Shown one piece after another: positions 16,640-25,173 of a stretch of DNA of 64,000 bases. The notes under the pieces are model-generated. The model was not told the DNA's origin. It saw only the letters and a program-made list of their open reading frames with translations, and did not search any database. The translations under genes and the position numbers were made by a program. The first letter of the stretch is position 1. Every line of letters starts with the position of its first letter. Where the stretch lies: assembly GCF_007829815.1 (NCBI RefSeq), contig NZ_VIWT01000006.1, forward strand, positions 549,437 through 613,436. The letters run 5' to 3'. The DNA comes from Kitasatospora viridis. Lineage in GTDB: Bacteria > Actinomycetota > Actinomycetes > Streptomycetales > Streptomycetaceae.

Positions 16640-17359
16640 TCAGACCGGCACGCACTCGGCGAGCAGCGCGAGGACGTCGCGCCAGGCGCGCTGCGCGTGC
16701 TCGGGGTGGTAGGCGACCCCGGGCACCAGCTTCTGACCCCCCGACGGCTGGTGGAAGGCGTGCTTGGCCCCGCCGTAGACCACCAGCCGCCAGTCCACCC
16801 CCGCGCCCTGCATCTCGGCGGCGAAGGCGTCGCGCTGCTCGGCGGACATGATCGGATCCTCCGATCCCACCCCGGCCCAGACGGGACAGCGGATGTTCGC
16901 CGCCTCGCCCGGCCGGCCCGGGAACAGCGCATTGACCGTGCCGATCACCCGCAGGTCGACCCCGGCCCGCCCGAGCTCCATCGCGATCAAGCCCCCGGTG
17001 CCGTAGCCGATCGCGGCGATCCGCCCGGGATCGGTGCGCGGCTCGGCGCACAGCACGTCGAGCGCGGCCCGGCCGATGCCGCGCATCCGGTCGGGGTCGG
17101 CGAGCAGCGGCATCACCCGGTCCAGCATCTCCTGCGGGTCGCGGATCCAGCGCCCGCCGTGCAGGTCGAAGGCGAACGCGACGTAGCCCGCCTCGGCGAG
17201 CGCCTCGGCCCGCCGGCGCACTACGTCGTCCAGCCCCGGCCCCTCGGGGCCGAGCAGGACCGCGGGCCGGCGGCCGGCCCCCGAGGGCAGCGCCAGGTGC
17301 CCGACCATCGTCAGGCCGTCGGCCGGATACGCGACCGTGCGTGTGGTGACCGTCTTCAT
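16640..17359 (-). CDS. Dienelactone hydrolase family protein with altered nucleophile motif
   Basis: A 239-residue alpha/beta hydrolase of the dienelactone hydrolase family. The start ATG is at 17359 and no signal peptide is seen. The acid (GSEDPIM) and histidine (KHAFHQP) regions are in place. The nucleophile elbow, usually G-Y-C-F-G-G, reads GYGTGG here, so the position of the catalytic Cys is a glycine. It may use another residue or be non-hydrolytic; such variants may form a subgroup. There is no aromatic-degradation gene nearby, so a role in chlorocatechol metabolism is unlikely. Confidence 0.82.
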   Translation of the reverse strand: MKTVTTRTVAYPADGLTMVGHLALPSGAGRRPAVLLGPEGPGLDDVVRRRAEALAEAGYVAFAFDLHGGRWIRDPQEMLDRVMPLLADPDRMRGIGRAALDVLCAEPRTDPGRIAAIGYGTGGLIAMELGRAGVDLRVIGTVNALFPGRPGEAANIRCPVWAGVGSEDPIMSAEQRDAFAAEMQGAGVDWRLVVYGGAKHAFHQPSGGQKLVPGVAYHPEHAQRAWRDVLALLAECVPV

Positions 17360-17542
17360 GGCCCGACCGTAGCGCGCACCGGCCCCTGGCGGGGCGGCCC
17401 TTCACCGTCGGCGGAAACGCGTGCCGGGAGAGCGTCCGTCTTCGCCCTGGGCGAAACCGTGCCCGCCCTGCCGAGCGCCTGACGGCCGGTCAAGCCGCAG
17501 GCCCGGCTGATACCCTGCGGCGCGACACGAGAAGAGCCCCGC

Positions 17543-18130
17543 ATGGACTCCCGCATCCCGCGCCTGCGACGCAAGCTGGCCCGCATCCCCCACACGCCCG
17601 GCCGGAGCCACTCCTTCGGCGAGGAGCGGCACGGCTTCCGGCTCGGACCGCGCCTGCCCGAGGCGCGGGCGGCCGCCTTCGAGGCCGAGCACGACGTCGA
17701 AGTCCCCGGGCCCTACCGGGACTTCCTCACGCTGCTGGGCGGCAGCGGTGCGGCTCCCTATTACGGACTGATCCCGCTGCAGGGCTGCACGCTCTTCACC
17801 ATGGACCCCGCGACCGCCGGAGTCGGCCCGAGGGGGTTCCACCGGGCCCACCGGCCGACCCGCCGGGGCGACCTGTTCCTGCACGTCGTCGAGCGCGGCT
17901 GCAGCGACCTCGTCCTGCTCGGCGTGACCGGCCCGCTCGCCGGGCGCGTGCTCATCGGCAACGCCGACGGGTTCTGGGGCCCGACCGTCTCCTCGGCCCG
18001 CGACTTCCTCGCCTGGTACGAACGCTGGCTCGACCACCTGGCCGCCGGCCGGGACGACCGCGACCTCGGGCTCACCTCGCCCGGGCTGCGGGCACAGCCG
18101 ATCCGGCCCGCGCGGGCGGTTGCGCACTGA
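17543..18130 (+). CDS. SMI1/KNR4 family protein
   Basis: A 195-residue protein with the SMI1/KNR4 (SUKH) fold. The sequence EAEHDVEVPGPYRDFLTLLG is the classic N-terminal motif, followed by GAAPYYGLIPL and a C-terminal ARDFLAWYERWLDHL helix. In bacteria SUKH proteins are often immunity proteins against contact toxins, but many are stand-alone with unknown roles. No toxin gene is adjacent. The start is the ATG at 17543 with a GAGAAGAG ribosome site. Confidence 0.85.
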   Translation: MDSRIPRLRRKLARIPHTPGRSHSFGEERHGFRLGPRLPEARAAAFEAEHDVEVPGPYRDFLTLLGGSGAAPYYGLIPLQGCTLFTMDPATAGVGPRGFHRAHRPTRRGDLFLHVVERGCSDLVLLGVTGPLAGRVLIGNADGFWGPTVSSARDFLAWYERWLDHLAAGRDDRDLGLTSPGLRAQPIRPARAVAH

Positions 18131-18388
18131 GCGGGCGCCAGGTCCGCTGGAGGAAGGTCCAGTTCTCGCCCGGCGGGCGCGGCCCGGGGTTGGTGGACGG
18201 CACCGGTGCCCGGGCGTGCGGCGGTGCGGTCTAGTGGGGGACACAGTCGATCACGGCCGTCGCTCCCATGTCCCCACCGCACCAAGCCTCTTGGCCCCCT
18301 GTCAGCGGCCGCCCGGGTTGCGGATACTTGCTGGCGGGGTCGGCCGGCCGGTCGCCGAGCCCGTGCCGACGCCGTCGAGAGGTGCCCG

Positions 18389-19615
18389 TTGTCCGCCCGT
18401 AGCGCATTGCACGGAGTCGTCCGGCTCGCCGGGCCCCGGCTGCCCGTGGTCTCCTTCCTCGCCCGCCTGCCGGCCGCGCTCTGCCCCACCGGCACGCTGC
18501 TCATGGTCACCGCCTTCGGCGGGGTGGCCCGCGGCGGCATCGTCGCGGGCGTGCTCTGGGCGGGGCAGGCGGTGGGCGGGCCGGTGCTCGGCCGGTCGGC
18601 GGACCGGCTGGGGCACCGGCCGGTGATCCTCGCCGCCTCGGTGGCCAACGCCCTGATGACCACCGCCCTGGTGCTCGCCACCCTGGCCCGCTGGCCCCTG
18701 GCGGTGCAGGCCGGCTGCGCGCTGCTGGCCGGCCTGACGGTGCCGCAGATCGGCCCGCTGTCCCGGACGCGCTGGATCGACCTGGCGAGCCGTCACCGCG
18801 ACGGCCGCGAACTCGTCGGCAGCGCGCTGTCCTTCGACGCCGTGGTGGACGAGGCGAGCTTCGTGGTCGGCCCAGCGCTGGTGGGGATCCTCGCCTGGGC
18901 GGTGCACCCGGCGGCGGGGCTGGTCTGCGCCGCGGTGCTGATGGCGGTGTTCGGCACGGTGTTCGCCCTGCACCCGAGCGCCCCCGGGGCGGCGCCGCGC
19001 GCCGTGCGGACGGGCCGGCTGCTCTCCCGGCCGCTGCTGGTGCTGCTGGCGGTGGCGGCGTTGCAGGGCATGGTGTTCGGGGCGACCAACACCGGCGTGC
19101 AGGACCTGGCCCGGGGTGACGCCGGCGTCGGCGGCCTGGTCTGGTCGGCGATGGGCGCCACCAGTGCGGCGGCCGGGGTCCTGCTGGCCGCGTTCAGCGA
19201 GCGCTTCGACCTGACGGTGCGGCTGCGGGTGGCGCTGGCGGCGCAGGCGCTGCTGGCGCTCACCCTGCTGCTGGTCGAGGGGGCGGTCGGCGCGACGCTG
19301 GCGGTGGCCGCGATCGGCCTCGCCGTCGCCCCGGCGCTGATCGCGCTGTTCGGCCTGGTGGAGCGGATCGCGCCGGTTGACCGGATGGGGGAGGCGATGA
19401 CGTTCCTGGGCAGCGGGATGATCGCGGGTCAGGGCCTGGCGGTGGTCGCCGCGGGGCGGCTGGCGGGTGGTCACGGCTACTCGGCGGCCTTCTCGATGAC
19501 CTGCGCGGCGGGCGGCCTGGCCGTGCTGCTGGCCCTGATGCTGGTGCGCCGCCCGCGCTACCCGGCGGGCCACCAGAGTGCCCCGCAGCCGGTGGTGACC
19601 GCCTCGTCGGTCTGA
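18389..19615 (+). CDS. MFS transporter
   Basis: A 408-residue protein with about 12 membrane segments. The cytoplasmic loop 2-3 motif of the major facilitator superfamily is present as GRSADRLGHRP (G-x3-D-x2-G-x-R). A TTG at 18389, preceded by GAGAGG, gives a sensible N-terminus with a first membrane segment near residue 20. Shorter 'uncharacterised MFS' proteins of this type are common in Streptomyces; the substrate is unknown. It lies upstream of the TetR/SGNH pair but is separated from it by the TetR operator, so it is probably a separate transcript. Confidence 0.85.
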   Translation: MSARSALHGVVRLAGPRLPVVSFLARLPAALCPTGTLLMVTAFGGVARGGIVAGVLWAGQAVGGPVLGRSADRLGHRPVILAASVANALMTTALVLATLARWPLAVQAGCALLAGLTVPQIGPLSRTRWIDLASRHRDGRELVGSALSFDAVVDEASFVVGPALVGILAWAVHPAAGLVCAAVLMAVFGTVFALHPSAPGAAPRAVRTGRLLSRPLLVLLAVAALQGMVFGATNTGVQDLARGDAGVGGLVWSAMGATSAAAGVLLAAFSERFDLTVRLRVALAAQALLALTLLLVEGAVGATLAVAAIGLAVAPALIALFGLVERIAPVDRMGEAMTFLGSGMIAGQGLAVVAAGRLAGGHGYSAAFSMTCAAGGLAVLLALMLVRRPRYPAGHQSAPQPVVTASSV

Positions 19616-19656
19616 GCGCGCCGCTGGCAGCGCACCTACGGTGCACCCCATTTTGC

Positions 19657-19690
19657 CTACAGCTATTAGGAAGATGCATAATGGCTGTAG
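19657..19690. promoter_or_regulatory. TetR-type operator: 12-bp inverted repeat, 10-bp spacer
   Basis: The arms CTACAGCTATTA (19657-19668) and TAATGGCTGTAG (19679-19690) are inverted copies with one mismatch. They overlap a -10-like CATAAT (19677-19682) and end 18 bp before the start of the TetR gene. This is the expected arrangement for autorepression. Confidence 0.75.
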
Positions 19691-19708
19691 TCGATGGAGG
19701 GAGAGACC

Positions 19709-20269
19709 GTGGCCAGAGCCGGGTTGACCGTGGAGCGCCTGGTCCAGGCGGGCGCGGAGCTGGCCGACGAGGTCGGGTTCGACCAGGTGACCGTCTCCGG
19801 GCTCGCCCGGCGGTTCGACGTCAAGGCCGCGAGCCTCTACTCGCACCTGAAGAGCTCGCAGGACCTGAAGACCAGGATCGCGCTGCTGGCGCTGGAGGAA
19901 CTCGCCGACCAGGTGTCCGCCGCCCTGGCCGGACGCGCCGGCAAGGACGCGCTGGCCGCCTTCGCCGAAGCCTGCCGCGACTACGCCAAGGAGCACCCCG
20001 GCCGCTACGCCGCCACCCGCCTGCGCCTGGACGGGGAGACGGCGGCCGCCAGCGCGGGGGTGCGGCTCGCGCAGATGACGCGGGCGATCCTGCGCGGCTA
20101 CGCGCTGGCGGAGCCCGACCAGACGCACGCGGTCCGGCTGCTCGGCAGCGTGGTGCACGGCTACGTCGACCTGGAACTGGCCGGCGGCTTCGACCACAGC
20201 ACGCCCGACTCCCGGCAGTCCTGGGCCTGGATCGTGGACTCCCTCGACACCATGCTGCGCGAACGCTGA
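19709..20269 (+). CDS. TetR family transcriptional regulator
   Basis: A 186-residue repressor-type regulator. The N-terminal TetR DNA-binding domain includes DQVTVSGLARRFDVKAASLY (helices 2-3) and SHLKSSQDLK. The C-terminal ligand domain (about 75-186) resembles the WHG/TetR_C_33 type. A GTG at 19709 is preferred because GGAGGGAGAG sits just before it; an ATG at 19694 is possible. A nearly perfect inverted repeat upstream is probably its own operator. The SGNH hydrolase gene follows 10 bp after the stop and is likely co-transcribed and controlled. Confidence 0.93.
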   Translation: MARAGLTVERLVQAGAELADEVGFDQVTVSGLARRFDVKAASLYSHLKSSQDLKTRIALLALEELADQVSAALAGRAGKDALAAFAEACRDYAKEHPGRYAATRLRLDGETAAASAGVRLAQMTRAILRGYALAEPDQTHAVRLLGSVVHGYVDLELAGGFDHSTPDSRQSWAWIVDSLDTMLRER

Positions 20270-20279
20270 GGCAACGGAC

Positions 20280-21518
20280 ATGACGACCGAACGCACCACC
20301 GACCCCGCCGGCGTCGCTGACGCCGACCACGGCTGGACCACCACCCCGATCACCACGCCCATCACCCCCGACCTGGTGCGCGGCCACCTCGACCTGGAGC
20401 CGACCGCGCGGGGCCTGCTCCCGCACCGGCTGCCCGCCCGGGCACGCCGTCAGATCCCCGACGACCAACTGGCCGTGGCCGAGGCCCAGCCCTCCGGCGT
20501 GCGACTGGCCTTCCGCACCCGCGCCACCCGGATCGACCTGGAGACGCTGCCCACCAAGCGCGTCTACCAGGGCCTCCCGGCCCCCGCCGACGGGGTCTAC
20601 GACCTGCTGGTCGACGGCCGCCACGCCGGCCGGGCCACGGTGGCCGGCGGCAACCTGCGGGTGATCACCGACATGGTCACCCAGGCCTTCGAACTGCGTG
20701 CCGGCCCGGCCGGGACCGCACGCTTCACCGGGCTGCCGGGGCACGCCAAGGAGGTGGAGATCTGGCTCCCGCACACCGAGGCGACCGAGCTGATCGCCCT
20801 GCGCACCGACGCCCCTGTCGAACCGTCAGCGCGGCACGGGCGCAAGGTGTGGCTGCACCACGGCAGTTCGATCAGCCACGGCTCGAACGCCGCCCACCCG
20901 ACCGGCACCTGGCCGGCCCTGGCCGCCGCGCGGGGCGGGGTGGAGCTGGTCAACCTCGGGTTCGGCGGAAGCGCGCTGCTCGACCCGTTCACCGCCCGCG
21001 CGATGCGCGACGCCCCGGCGGACCTGATCAGCGTCAAGATCGGCATCAACATCGTCAACGCCGACGCGATGCGGCTGCGCGCCTTCGGTCCCGCCGTGCA
21101 CGGGTTCCTCGACACCATCCGCGAGGGGCACCCGGAGGTGCCGCTGCTGGTCGTCTCGCCGATCCTGTGCCCGGTCCAGGAGGACACCCCGGGCCCGCTG
21201 ATGCCCGACTTCGCGGGTGGGGCCCTGAGGTTCAAGGCCACCGGCGATCCGGCCGAGCGTGCCGCCGGGCGCCTGACGCTCAACGTCATCCGGGCCGAGC
21301 TCGCCCGGATCGTCGAGCAGCGGGCGGCCGAGGACCCCGGCCTGCACTACCTCGACGGCCGCGAGCTGTACGGCGAGCGCGAGCACGCCGAACTCCCGCT
21401 GCCCGACGGCCTGCACCCCGATCCCGCGGCCCACCGCCGGATCGGCGAGAACTTCGCGCGCCTGGCGTTCGGCGCCGGCGGCGCCTTCGCCGCGCCGGCC
21501 ACGGGGGGCCGTGCCTAG
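20280..21518 (+). CDS. SGNH/GDSL-type hydrolase with N-terminal beta domain
   Basis: A 412-residue esterase/lipase-like protein without an obvious signal peptide. Residues about 60-170 look like a beta-sandwich module. The SGNH core then shows block I Ser (LHHGSSISHGS), block II Gly (NLGFGGSALLD), block III Asn (KIGINIVNAD) and block V Asp/His (LPDGLHPDPAAHR). These enzymes deacylate lipids or sugars; sugar-ester hydrolysis is plausible from the two-domain layout. It is co-transcribed with the TetR gene 10 bp upstream, and its 3' end overlaps the convergent alkB-like gene by 4 bp. Confidence 0.88.
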   Translation: MTTERTTDPAGVADADHGWTTTPITTPITPDLVRGHLDLEPTARGLLPHRLPARARRQIPDDQLAVAEAQPSGVRLAFRTRATRIDLETLPTKRVYQGLPAPADGVYDLLVDGRHAGRATVAGGNLRVITDMVTQAFELRAGPAGTARFTGLPGHAKEVEIWLPHTEATELIALRTDAPVEPSARHGRKVWLHHGSSISHGSNAAHPTGTWPALAAARGGVELVNLGFGGSALLDPFTARAMRDAPADLISVKIGINIVNADAMRLRAFGPAVHGFLDTIREGHPEVPLLVVSPILCPVQEDTPGPLMPDFAGGALRFKATGDPAERAAGRLTLNVIRAELARIVEQRAAEDPGLHYLDGRELYGEREHAELPLPDGLHPDPAAHRRIGENFARLAFGAGGAFAAPATGGRA

Positions 21519-22141
21519 GAGACGCCGTGCGGGCGGAACTGCACGCTGATCCGGGGCCCGACCGGCTTGGCGGTCTTGGGGACGGCGTGGTCGAAGGTGC
21601 GCTGGCAGGAGCCGCCCATCACCAGCAGGTCGCCGTGCCCCAGCGGGTAGCCGGCCGTCGTCCGGCCGCCGAGCGGGCGCAGCAGCAACTGGCGCGGCTC
21701 GCCGACCGAGACGATCGCGACCATGGTGTCGGTCGTCGCGCCGCGCCCGATCCGGTCGCCGTGCCAGGCCACGCTGTCCCGCCCGTCGCGGTAGTAGCAC
21801 AGGCCGGCCGAGACGAAGGGCTCGCCGAGCTCGGGCCGGTAGTGCTCGCTCAGCGCGTCGCGCGCCTGGTCGAGCAGCGGGTGCGGGAGCGCCTGTCCGC
21901 CGCGGTAGCGGGCGAGCAGGCGGGGGACGGCGACGTCCCGGTCGTACATGGTGCGCTGCTCGGCCCGCCAGGGGACGGACCCGACCAGGGACTCGAACAA
22001 CTCGTCGGCGCCGGTCAGCCAGCCGGGCAGGTGGTCCACCCAGGCACCGTGCCCCAACTCGACCCGGCGCAGACCGTCCAGTGACCCGAGCCCGGGTTCG
22101 GCACCGGCTTCGAAGAGAGACCCCTGCAAGTGGCTGCTCAT
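21515..22141 (-). CDS. alkB: AlkB-type alpha-ketoglutarate-dependent DNA repair dioxygenase
   Basis: A 208-residue Fe(II)/2-oxoglutarate dioxygenase that removes alkyl lesions (1-methyladenine, 3-methylcytosine) from DNA. The iron ligands lie in the H-x-D motif SVAWHGDRIG and the distal His in FDHAVPK. The 2-oxoglutarate-binding arginines lie in GPRISVQFRPHG. The N-terminal YRGGQALPHPLLDQ region is typical of bacterial AlkB2-like proteins. The ATG at 22141 follows AGGATGGG, with a LexA-type box 19-34 bp upstream, pointing to SOS control. Confidence 0.93.
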   Translation of the reverse strand: MSSHLQGSLFEAGAEPGLGSLDGLRRVELGHGAWVDHLPGWLTGADELFESLVGSVPWRAEQRTMYDRDVAVPRLLARYRGGQALPHPLLDQARDALSEHYRPELGEPFVSAGLCYYRDGRDSVAWHGDRIGRGATTDTMVAIVSVGEPRQLLLRPLGGRTTAGYPLGHGDLLVMGGSCQRTFDHAVPKTAKPVGPRISVQFRPHGVS

Positions 22142-22159
22142 GGGCCCATCCTATCGAAT

Positions 22160-22175
22160 TCGAACGAATGCTCGA
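22160..22175 (-). promoter_or_regulatory. LexA/SOS box upstream of alkB
   Basis: TCGAAC-GAAT-GCTCGA matches the Gram-positive/actinobacterial SOS box TCGAAC-N4-GTTCGA with one mismatch. It lies directly upstream of the alkB-like start. Confidence 0.6.
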
Positions 22176-22234
22176 ATCTTCGGGATGCATGGAGACCGGG
22201 CCACCCTTGCCCGGCGGGCCCGCATCCCTAGCAA

Positions 22235-22276
22235 TGGTCCAGACCTATTGACGGTCATTGGTGCCCCTCCTACGAT
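22235..22276 (+). promoter_or_regulatory. Chitinase promoter with DasR (dre)-type element
   Basis: TGGTCCAGACCT (22235-22246) matches the direct-repeat/dre element of Streptomyces chitinase promoters. The next bases give a TTGACG -35 (22248-22253), a 17-bp spacer and a TACGAT -10 (22271-22276). The operator abuts the -35, as expected for repression by DasR with release by amino sugars. Confidence 0.75.
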
Positions 22277-22379
22277 CCGGTCCGGCACAGCCCCACATGT
22301 CCCCACCTCACCCACAGCCGGGCGTCACGCCCCCACGCGCCGGTCACCCGCCGGACGCCCGGCGGGAAGGGATCGCACC

Positions 22380-24104
22380 ATGTTCCGTCCAAGGCCAGGC
22401 AGTTCACGCCCCCCGCGAGCGGTCGTGGAACGCGCGCCGAGGCTCCACCGGACCAGCGCCGTCCCCGGCTCGACCACCCTGCGGCGCGCCCTCGCCGGGG
22501 CGAGCGCCGCGGCCGTCATCGGCGCCGGCCTCGCGGTCAGCGGGACCGTGACGGCCGGGGCCGCCACCACCAACCTGGTCACCAACCCCGGCTTCGAGAG
22601 CGGACTCGCCGGCTGGACCTGCTCCGGCGCCACCGCGACGACCGTCAGCAGCCCGGTGCACTCCGGCGCCGCGGCGCTCCAGGCCACGCCGACCGGCCAG
22701 GACACCGCCCAGTGCAGCCAGACCATCAGCGTCCAGCCCAACTCCCAGTACACGCTGAGCGCTTACGTCGAGGGCAGCTACGTCTACCTCGGCGCTACCG
22801 GCACCGGCGCGGCCTCGGACCCGTCCACCTGGACGCCGAGCAGCCCGTCGTACAGCCAGCTCAGCGTCGGGTTCACCACCGGGGCGAGCACCACGTCGGT
22901 GACCGTCTACCTGCACGGCTGGTACGGGCAGCCCGCGTACTACGCCGACGACGTGTCACTCACCGGCCCCGGCGGCGGCAGCCCCCCGCCGACGACCGCG
23001 CCCCCGACCTCGACGCCCCCGACCTCGACGCCCCCGACCTCGGCGCCGCCCACCACCGCGCCGCCCACGACGGCGCCTCCGACCACGGCGCCTCCGACGA
23101 CCGCGCCGCCCACCACCGCGCCCCCGACCAGCACGCCGCCGACCGGTGCGACCTGCCCCACCAAGCCCAGGCCGTCGGGCAAGGTGCTGCAGGGCTACTG
23201 GGAGAACTGGGACGGCGCCCTGAACGGCGTGCACCCCGGCCTCGGGTGGATCCCGATCACGGACAGCCGGATCGCCGCGAACGGCTACAACGTCATCAAC
23301 GCCGCCTTCCCGGTGATCCTCTCGGACGGCACCGTCGAGTGGCAGGACGGCATGGACACCAACGTCAAGGTCGCGACCCCCGCCGAGATGTGCCAGGCGA
23401 AGGCGGCCGGGGCGACGATCCTGATGTCGATCGGCGGCGCCTCCGCCGGCATCGACCTGAGCTCCAGCACCGTCGCCGACCGGTTCGTGGCGACCGTCGT
23501 GCCGATCCTGAAGCAGTACAACTTCGACGGGATCGACATCGACATCGAGACCGGCCTGTCCGGCAGCGGTGACATCAACACGCTCTCGGCCTCCCAGGCG
23601 AACCTGGAGCGGATCATCGACGGCGTGCTCTCCCAGATGCCGGCCGGCTTCGGCCTGACGATGGCTCCGGAGACCGCCTACGTCACCGGCGGCAGCGTGA
23701 CCTACGGCTCGATCTGGGGCGCCTACCTGCCGATCGTCAAGAAGTACGCCGACAACGGCCAGCTGTGGTGGCTGAACATGCAGTACTACAACGGCAGCAT
23801 GTACGGCTGCTCGGGCGACTCCTACCAGGCCGGCACCGTGCAGGGCTTCACCGCCCAGACCACCTGCCTGAACAACGGCCTGACCATCCAGGGCACCACC
23901 ATCAAGGTGCCCTACGACAAGCAGGTGCCCGGCCTGCCGGCCCAACCGGGCGCGGGTGGCGGCTACATGGCCCCGAGCCTGGTCAGCCAGTCGTGGAACT
24001 CCTTCAACGGATCGCTGAAGGGGCTGATGACCTGGTCGATCAACTGGGACGGCTCGCTGGGCTGGACCTTCGGCGACAACGTCAAATCCCTGCAAGGCCG
24101 CTGA
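22380..24104 (+). CDS. Secreted GH18 chitinase with N-terminal carbohydrate-binding module
   Basis: A 574-residue exported endochitinase. It has a long signal peptide (to about residue 62), then a CBM4/9-like module (about 63-200; NLVTNPGFESGLAGWTCSG), a Thr/Pro linker of repeated PPTTA/PPTST units (about 200-255) and a GH18 barrel (about 260-574). The catalytic D-x-x-D-x-D-x-E motif is FDGIDIDIE, with the acid/base Glu near residue 390. SIGGASAG and MQYYNGS also fit GH18. ATG at 22380 follows GGGAAGGG. The dre-containing promoter indicates induction by chitin products, and a strong hairpin terminator follows. Confidence 0.95.
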   Translation: MFRPRPGSSRPPRAVVERAPRLHRTSAVPGSTTLRRALAGASAAAVIGAGLAVSGTVTAGAATTNLVTNPGFESGLAGWTCSGATATTVSSPVHSGAAALQATPTGQDTAQCSQTISVQPNSQYTLSAYVEGSYVYLGATGTGAASDPSTWTPSSPSYSQLSVGFTTGASTTSVTVYLHGWYGQPAYYADDVSLTGPGGGSPPPTTAPPTSTPPTSTPPTSAPPTTAPPTTAPPTTAPPTTAPPTTAPPTSTPPTGATCPTKPRPSGKVLQGYWENWDGALNGVHPGLGWIPITDSRIAANGYNVINAAFPVILSDGTVEWQDGMDTNVKVATPAEMCQAKAAGATILMSIGGASAGIDLSSSTVADRFVATVVPILKQYNFDGIDIDIETGLSGSGDINTLSASQANLERIIDGVLSQMPAGFGLTMAPETAYVTGGSVTYGSIWGAYLPIVKKYADNGQLWWLNMQYYNGSMYGCSGDSYQAGTVQGFTAQTTCLNNGLTIQGTTIKVPYDKQVPGLPAQPGAGGGYMAPSLVSQSWNSFNGSLKGLMTWSINWDGSLGWTFGDNVKSLQGR

Positions 24105-24141
24105 CGCCCCGTCGGGAGTCAGTGCTACGCCGCAGTGGGTG

Positions 24142-24170
24142 GAGGGCCGCCGGGAATCCCGGCGGCCCTC
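24142..24170 (+). terminator. Rho-independent-like hairpin after chitinase
   Basis: A perfect 13-bp stem (24142-24154 pairing with 24158-24170) closes a 3-nt loop, 38 bp after the chitinase stop codon. It has no U-tract, as is common in high-GC actinomycetes. Confidence 0.75.
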
Positions 24171-24371
24171 CGGCGTGTGAGCAGGTCGGACGGCCACCGG
24201 CCCGGGACGTTCGGGCAGCGGTGTGACATTCCGGTGACACGGAAGGCGTCATTCCGTCGACGCCGCGCACTACGGTCGATCGTGCACGCCGTTGCGCCGC
24301 CCGCCGGCCCCGTTCGGGTCGACCCGGGCAACGGGCGTGCTCCCAACCGTACTTCGCGCAGGAGATCCCGC

Positions 24372-25133
24372 ATGCCCCTCTCGGCGACCCGCCGCACCCC
24401 CGCCGTCCGTACGCTGGCCGGCACCGTGCTGACCGCGGCCCTGCTGGTGCCGGCGGCCACGGCGTGCAGCAGCACGTCCGGCTCGCACGGCGCCGCCGCG
24501 CCGAGTGCCGCCGTCTCGGTCGCCCCCGCCGGCTCTCCGCTGCCCGCCTCCTCGCTGCCCGCCTCCTCGCTGCCGGCCTCCTCGCTGCCGGCTGACACCG
24601 CGTCAGCCGCCGCCCCGGGCAGGCCCACCGGTTCCCCGGCGACGCGCAGCCCCACCGCGGCTCCCGGCACGCCCGCGGCCAACCGCACCGCCCCGCCGTC
24701 CGGTACGGGCAAGGGGGCGTCCCCGGCGGGCACCCAGCCGCTGCCGGACGGCAGCACCGCCCAGATCCAGCAGCTCGGCGAACTGCACTACCTCGCCAAG
24801 ATCGTCCACGACGGGCAGGTCTACGGCACGGTGGAGGCGAACGGCCACGACGCCGGCGTGGACGCCAACGACATGTTCGTCGTGCTCGCGATGGACGGCA
24901 CGGTGCACGCCTGGATGGGCGGCGCGCAGCAGGGGCCGGGCACCTTCCAGCTCGCGGGGGGCTGGACGGCCGAGGTCACCAAGGTCGGCGACCTCCACTA
25001 CCGCGCGAAGATCCTCGGCGGCGACGGCTCGGTGGACGGCACGCTGGACGCCGACCAGCACGACGCCGGGCTGGACGCCAACGGCGTCTACCTCGTGCTC
25101 GGCGTCGGCGGGGAGATCAGCGCCCACGAGTGA
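24372..25133 (+). CDS. Putative lipoprotein with two ~50-residue repeats
   Basis: A 253-residue surface protein. The N-terminus ends in a lipobox-like VPAATAC, predicting a lipid-anchored Cys near residue 35. A disordered Ser/Pro/Ala region follows, including four tandem LPASS units. The C-terminal half has two homologous modules (about 135-185 and 205-253) sharing ELHYLAKI/DLHYRAKI, HDAGVDAND/HDAGLDANG and an ending Val/Leu-rich strand. I do not recognise the module family; it looks like a small beta domain. The ATG at 24372 is the first good start. It converges with the protease-lectin gene. Confidence 0.75.
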   Translation: MPLSATRRTPAVRTLAGTVLTAALLVPAATACSSTSGSHGAAAPSAAVSVAPAGSPLPASSLPASSLPASSLPADTASAAAPGRPTGSPATRSPTAAPGTPAANRTAPPSGTGKGASPAGTQPLPDGSTAQIQQLGELHYLAKIVHDGQVYGTVEANGHDAGVDANDMFVVLAMDGTVHAWMGGAQQGPGTFQLAGGWTAEVTKVGDLHYRAKILGGDGSVDGTLDADQHDAGLDANGVYLVLGVGGEISAHE

Positions 25134-25173
25134 CCGTCGAACCATGCGACAGTCGGCACAGCCTGACGGTCGA

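Noticed and set aside
22978..23145. Short regular repeats that could suggest a CRISPR or minisatellite
   Set aside because: They are in-frame Thr/Pro codons (PPTTA, PPTST) of the chitinase linker, with no spacers.
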